The notes under the pieces: model-generated
Databases searched by the model: none
Told to the model about the DNA's origin: nothing
What the model saw: the letters and a program-made list of their open reading frames with translations, nothing else
Program-made: the position numbers and the translations under genes
Part shown: positions 6,666 to 8,037 of the stretch, piece by piece
How the letters are laid out: the number at the start of each line of letters is the position of its first letter
Position numbering within the stretch: position 1 is the stretch's first letter
Assembly (NCBI GenBank): GCA_031283745.1
Contig: JAITBH010000057.1
Span: 1 to 8,037, forward strand
Direction of reading: 5' to 3'
Length of the DNA stretch: 8,037 nt
Origin: Candidatus Ectomicrobium neotermitis
GTDB taxonomy: Bacteria > Elusimicrobiota > Endomicrobiia > Endomicrobiales > Endomicrobiaceae

Positions 6666-7643
6666 CTATTCCTGAATTGCTGGGATAACTCGTTTCTTTA
6701 AGTTGTCCTCTATTATCGAACAAAACCCGCAGGCAAGGTAGTCAGAGTTTGAATAAAACCTCACCAAAGTCTCCTTTTTTACAGGGTTTGAGAGATCAAT
6801 TTTTTCAATTGTCCCTCCCCCCGCCTTCGTCCAAGCAGACCAATTTTTTACTATTTGCAAGGAAGGCAAATATAAATTTTTGAAATCATACATTGCAGCC
6901 CATGGACAAGGATATAAGGTCCACTTCTTTATATGAAGACATCTCTTTGTGCATTTAAAAAAATATTTTCTGATTTCTTTTGGAGTGCGTCCGCTATATT
7001 TAATTTCTGAAGTTTCTCTCCACAATAAATTCTCATCAAAAATAGTGGCAATAGAATTTTCCTTACATTTATTAAGCAACTCTATTGTTTTTAGTCGGGG
7101 TGAGAGTTCTTTGTTTGATGTGTAGTTAGATAAGTTGACATACATTTTTTTGCGGTGTTCCTTCATTATGGATATGAGCTTATCGGAAATGTCCATTGTC
7201 CCATTGGTGGTCAGAATGACATTGGATATTTTTTTATTGGCCAATGAATAACGAAGAATTTTGTCTAAATCTTGATTGAGTAATGGCTCACCACCGAAAA
7301 CTTTTAAGACATGGAGCTTTTTAACATTAGCAAGCAAGTTGTCGATCTGCCGCTTAAATTCTTCAAAGGTTAAAGAATAGAGATCTTTTTCTTCTATCGT
7401 GTTTATGTAACTTGAACAATGCTTACATTTTAATGTGCATCTCGTTGTGATCGCTATTTCAATGTAGGGCAGATAAAGATTGTCGAGAAAATAAAATTCA
7501 AATTTTAGACGAGCAATACTCAATATAAACCTCAAACACTGAGCGACAGTTTTTGGGCATGGCTCGCCCCAAATTTTTCTTTGCGAACTATACCAAGCGT
7601 ACATCCTCAAACATCTCTTATAAAACAGTTGGTTCATTTTCAT
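6666..7643 (-). CDS. Radical SAM protein with additional C-terminal cysteines, surface-polysaccharide context
   Basis: This is a radical S-adenosylmethionine enzyme of 325 residues. CxxxCxxC is at Cys69, Cys73 and Cys76 (RCTLKCKHC), which should bind the SAM-cleaving 4Fe-4S cluster. It is followed by FGGEPLLNQD at 116-125 (the GGE SAM-binding motif) and ILTTNGT at 143-149. Further cysteines at 231, 235, 246, 305 and 308 (CTKRC, YPCPW, CGFC) resemble a SPASM-like or twitch-like region that could hold an auxiliary cluster, though the spacing is not a clean match to any pattern I can name. About 55 residues precede the core. The start is ATG 7643, 11 bases after GAGGAG; a second in-frame ATG at 7637 is possible. 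It lies 17 bases after the glycosyltransferase gene, so a role in modifying a sugar or another surface-polymer component is plausible, but the substrate is unknown. Confidence 0.85.
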   Translation of the reverse strand: MKMNQLFYKRCLRMYAWYSSQRKIWGEPCPKTVAQCLRFILSIARLKFEFYFLDNLYLPYIEIAITTRCTLKCKHCSSYINTIEEKDLYSLTFEEFKRQIDNLLANVKKLHVLKVFGGEPLLNQDLDKILRYSLANKKISNVILTTNGTMDISDKLISIMKEHRKKMYVNLSNYTSNKELSPRLKTIELLNKCKENSIATIFDENLLWRETSEIKYSGRTPKEIRKYFFKCTKRCLHIKKWTLYPCPWAAMYDFKNLYLPSLQIVKNWSAWTKAGGGTIEKIDLSNPVKKETLVRFYSNSDYLACGFCSIIEDNLKKRVIPAIQE

Positions 7644-7654
7644 TTGCTCTCATT

Positions 7655-7660
7655 CTCCTC
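7655..7660 (-). promoter_or_regulatory. Ribosome binding site of the radical SAM gene
   Basis: GAGGAG on the minus strand starts immediately after the glycosyltransferase stop (7663-7661) and ends 11 bases before ATG 7643. That spacing is slightly long. An out-of-frame ATG at 7653 sits almost on the site and opens only a short reading frame, so it was not preferred. Confidence 0.55.
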
Positions 7661-8037
7661 TTATTTCTTTGAGAAAAGTAGGTCTCTTAAAATTCTCCAA
7701 TATTTAAGTTCCAAAAAGAAAAACGGATGCTTTTTTAAGAACTTCAATGAATAGACCAAATAACTTTCTTTTTTAATTTTCCAAGAAACCATCTTCGTGT
7801 AAATAAAATACATATCCTTCAGTGGATGTTTGCAAGTCGGCTGCCAAGGCTTAAACCCTCCAAGATGAATTACAACTATATCGTCTACCGAACCTTTATA
7901 TTCCTCAAAATGAGACATCAGCATATTGAATTTCGGGTCAAGGGGCAGAATTTTTTCTTTGATAATTCCATTCAATATATCTTGATCGGGAAAAATGAAT
8001 CTCTTGGGATCCACATTGTGCTTTGCAAAATATCTCC
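7661..8037 (-). CDS. Family 8 (LgtC-like) glycosyltransferase, N-terminus outside the window
   Basis: This is the C-terminal 124 residues of a GT8 retaining glycosyltransferase, the type that adds galactose or glucose from a UDP-sugar to lipopolysaccharide or capsule at the inner face of the cytoplasmic membrane. Seen are FPDQDILNGIIKEKILPLDPKFN, the family block (DQDxLN...LPxxxN) before the last strand, and VVIHLGGFKPW, whose His and KPW belong to the UDP-sugar site. The metal-binding DxD and nucleotide site should lie in the missing N-terminal part. The reading frame stays open to the edge (8036-8037 hold a partial codon). A GTG at 8014 is an internal Val codon, because the family block continues upstream. 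The last 45 residues are basic and aromatic (two KK pairs plus a C-terminal KK), as expected for membrane association. Donor and acceptor sugar are not predictable. Confidence 0.88.
   Translation of the reverse strand, partial: RYFAKHNVDPKRFIFPDQDILNGIIKEKILPLDPKFNMLMSHFEEYKGSVDDIVVIHLGGFKPWQPTCKHPLKDMYFIYTKMVSWKIKKESYLVYSLKFLKKHPFFFLELKYWRILRDLLFSKK

Noticed and set aside
7612..7653. Short out-of-frame ORF starting at ATG 7653 ahead of the radical SAM gene
   Set aside because: It encodes only about 11 residues and its ATG is almost on top of the ribosome site, so it is unlikely to be a leader peptide.
8012..8014. GTG as start of the glycosyltransferase
   Set aside because: The reading frame and family sequence continue upstream to the window edge. 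The visible part lacks the whole N-terminal nucleotide-binding domain, so the gene is truncated by the window rather than short.

Overview
The window reads as a compact stretch of a bacterial chromosome of moderately low GC. It carries eight genes, all on the minus strand, with gaps of 0 to 99 bases. Transcription therefore runs from the high-coordinate end to the low-coordinate end. The organism cannot be named from this sequence. A GT8-type glycosyltransferase of the kind found in lipopolysaccharide or capsule loci, and a Na+-coupled amino-acid carrier, would fit a Gram-negative, possibly host-associated or anaerobic bacterium, but this is a weak inference.

Layout in order of transcription. 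(a) 8037-6666: the C-terminal end of a family 8 glycosyltransferase, cut by the window edge, then 17 bases later a radical SAM protein with extra cysteines. This looks like the tail of a surface-polysaccharide locus and is visibly more AT-rich in sampled lines. (b) After a 99-base gap, 6566-5388: a PLP-dependent trans-sulfuration enzyme (cystathionine gamma-synthase/lyase type). (c) 5346-3244: a tightly coupled trio made of a 71-residue two-helix membrane protein, an AlkD-like DNA alkylation repair protein whose start overlaps the membrane gene's stop (ATGA), and one base later a 392-residue YfbR-like HD protein. (d) 3221-1323: glutamine-dependent NAD+ synthetase with both active sites intact. 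(e) 1307 to the window start: an AGCS-family Na+/alanine (or glycine) symporter missing roughly its last 40 residues at the window edge.

No rRNA, tRNA, CRISPR array, insertion sequence or convincing rho-independent terminator was seen. The spacing from 5346 to 1 suggests one transcript combining DNA base repair, nucleotide hydrolysis, NAD synthesis and amino-acid uptake. The most interesting item is the HD protein. It appears to be an internal duplication of the YfbR-type 5'-nucleotidase fold in which the N-terminal copy has lost its HD metal motif while the C-terminal copy keeps the full catalytic set.
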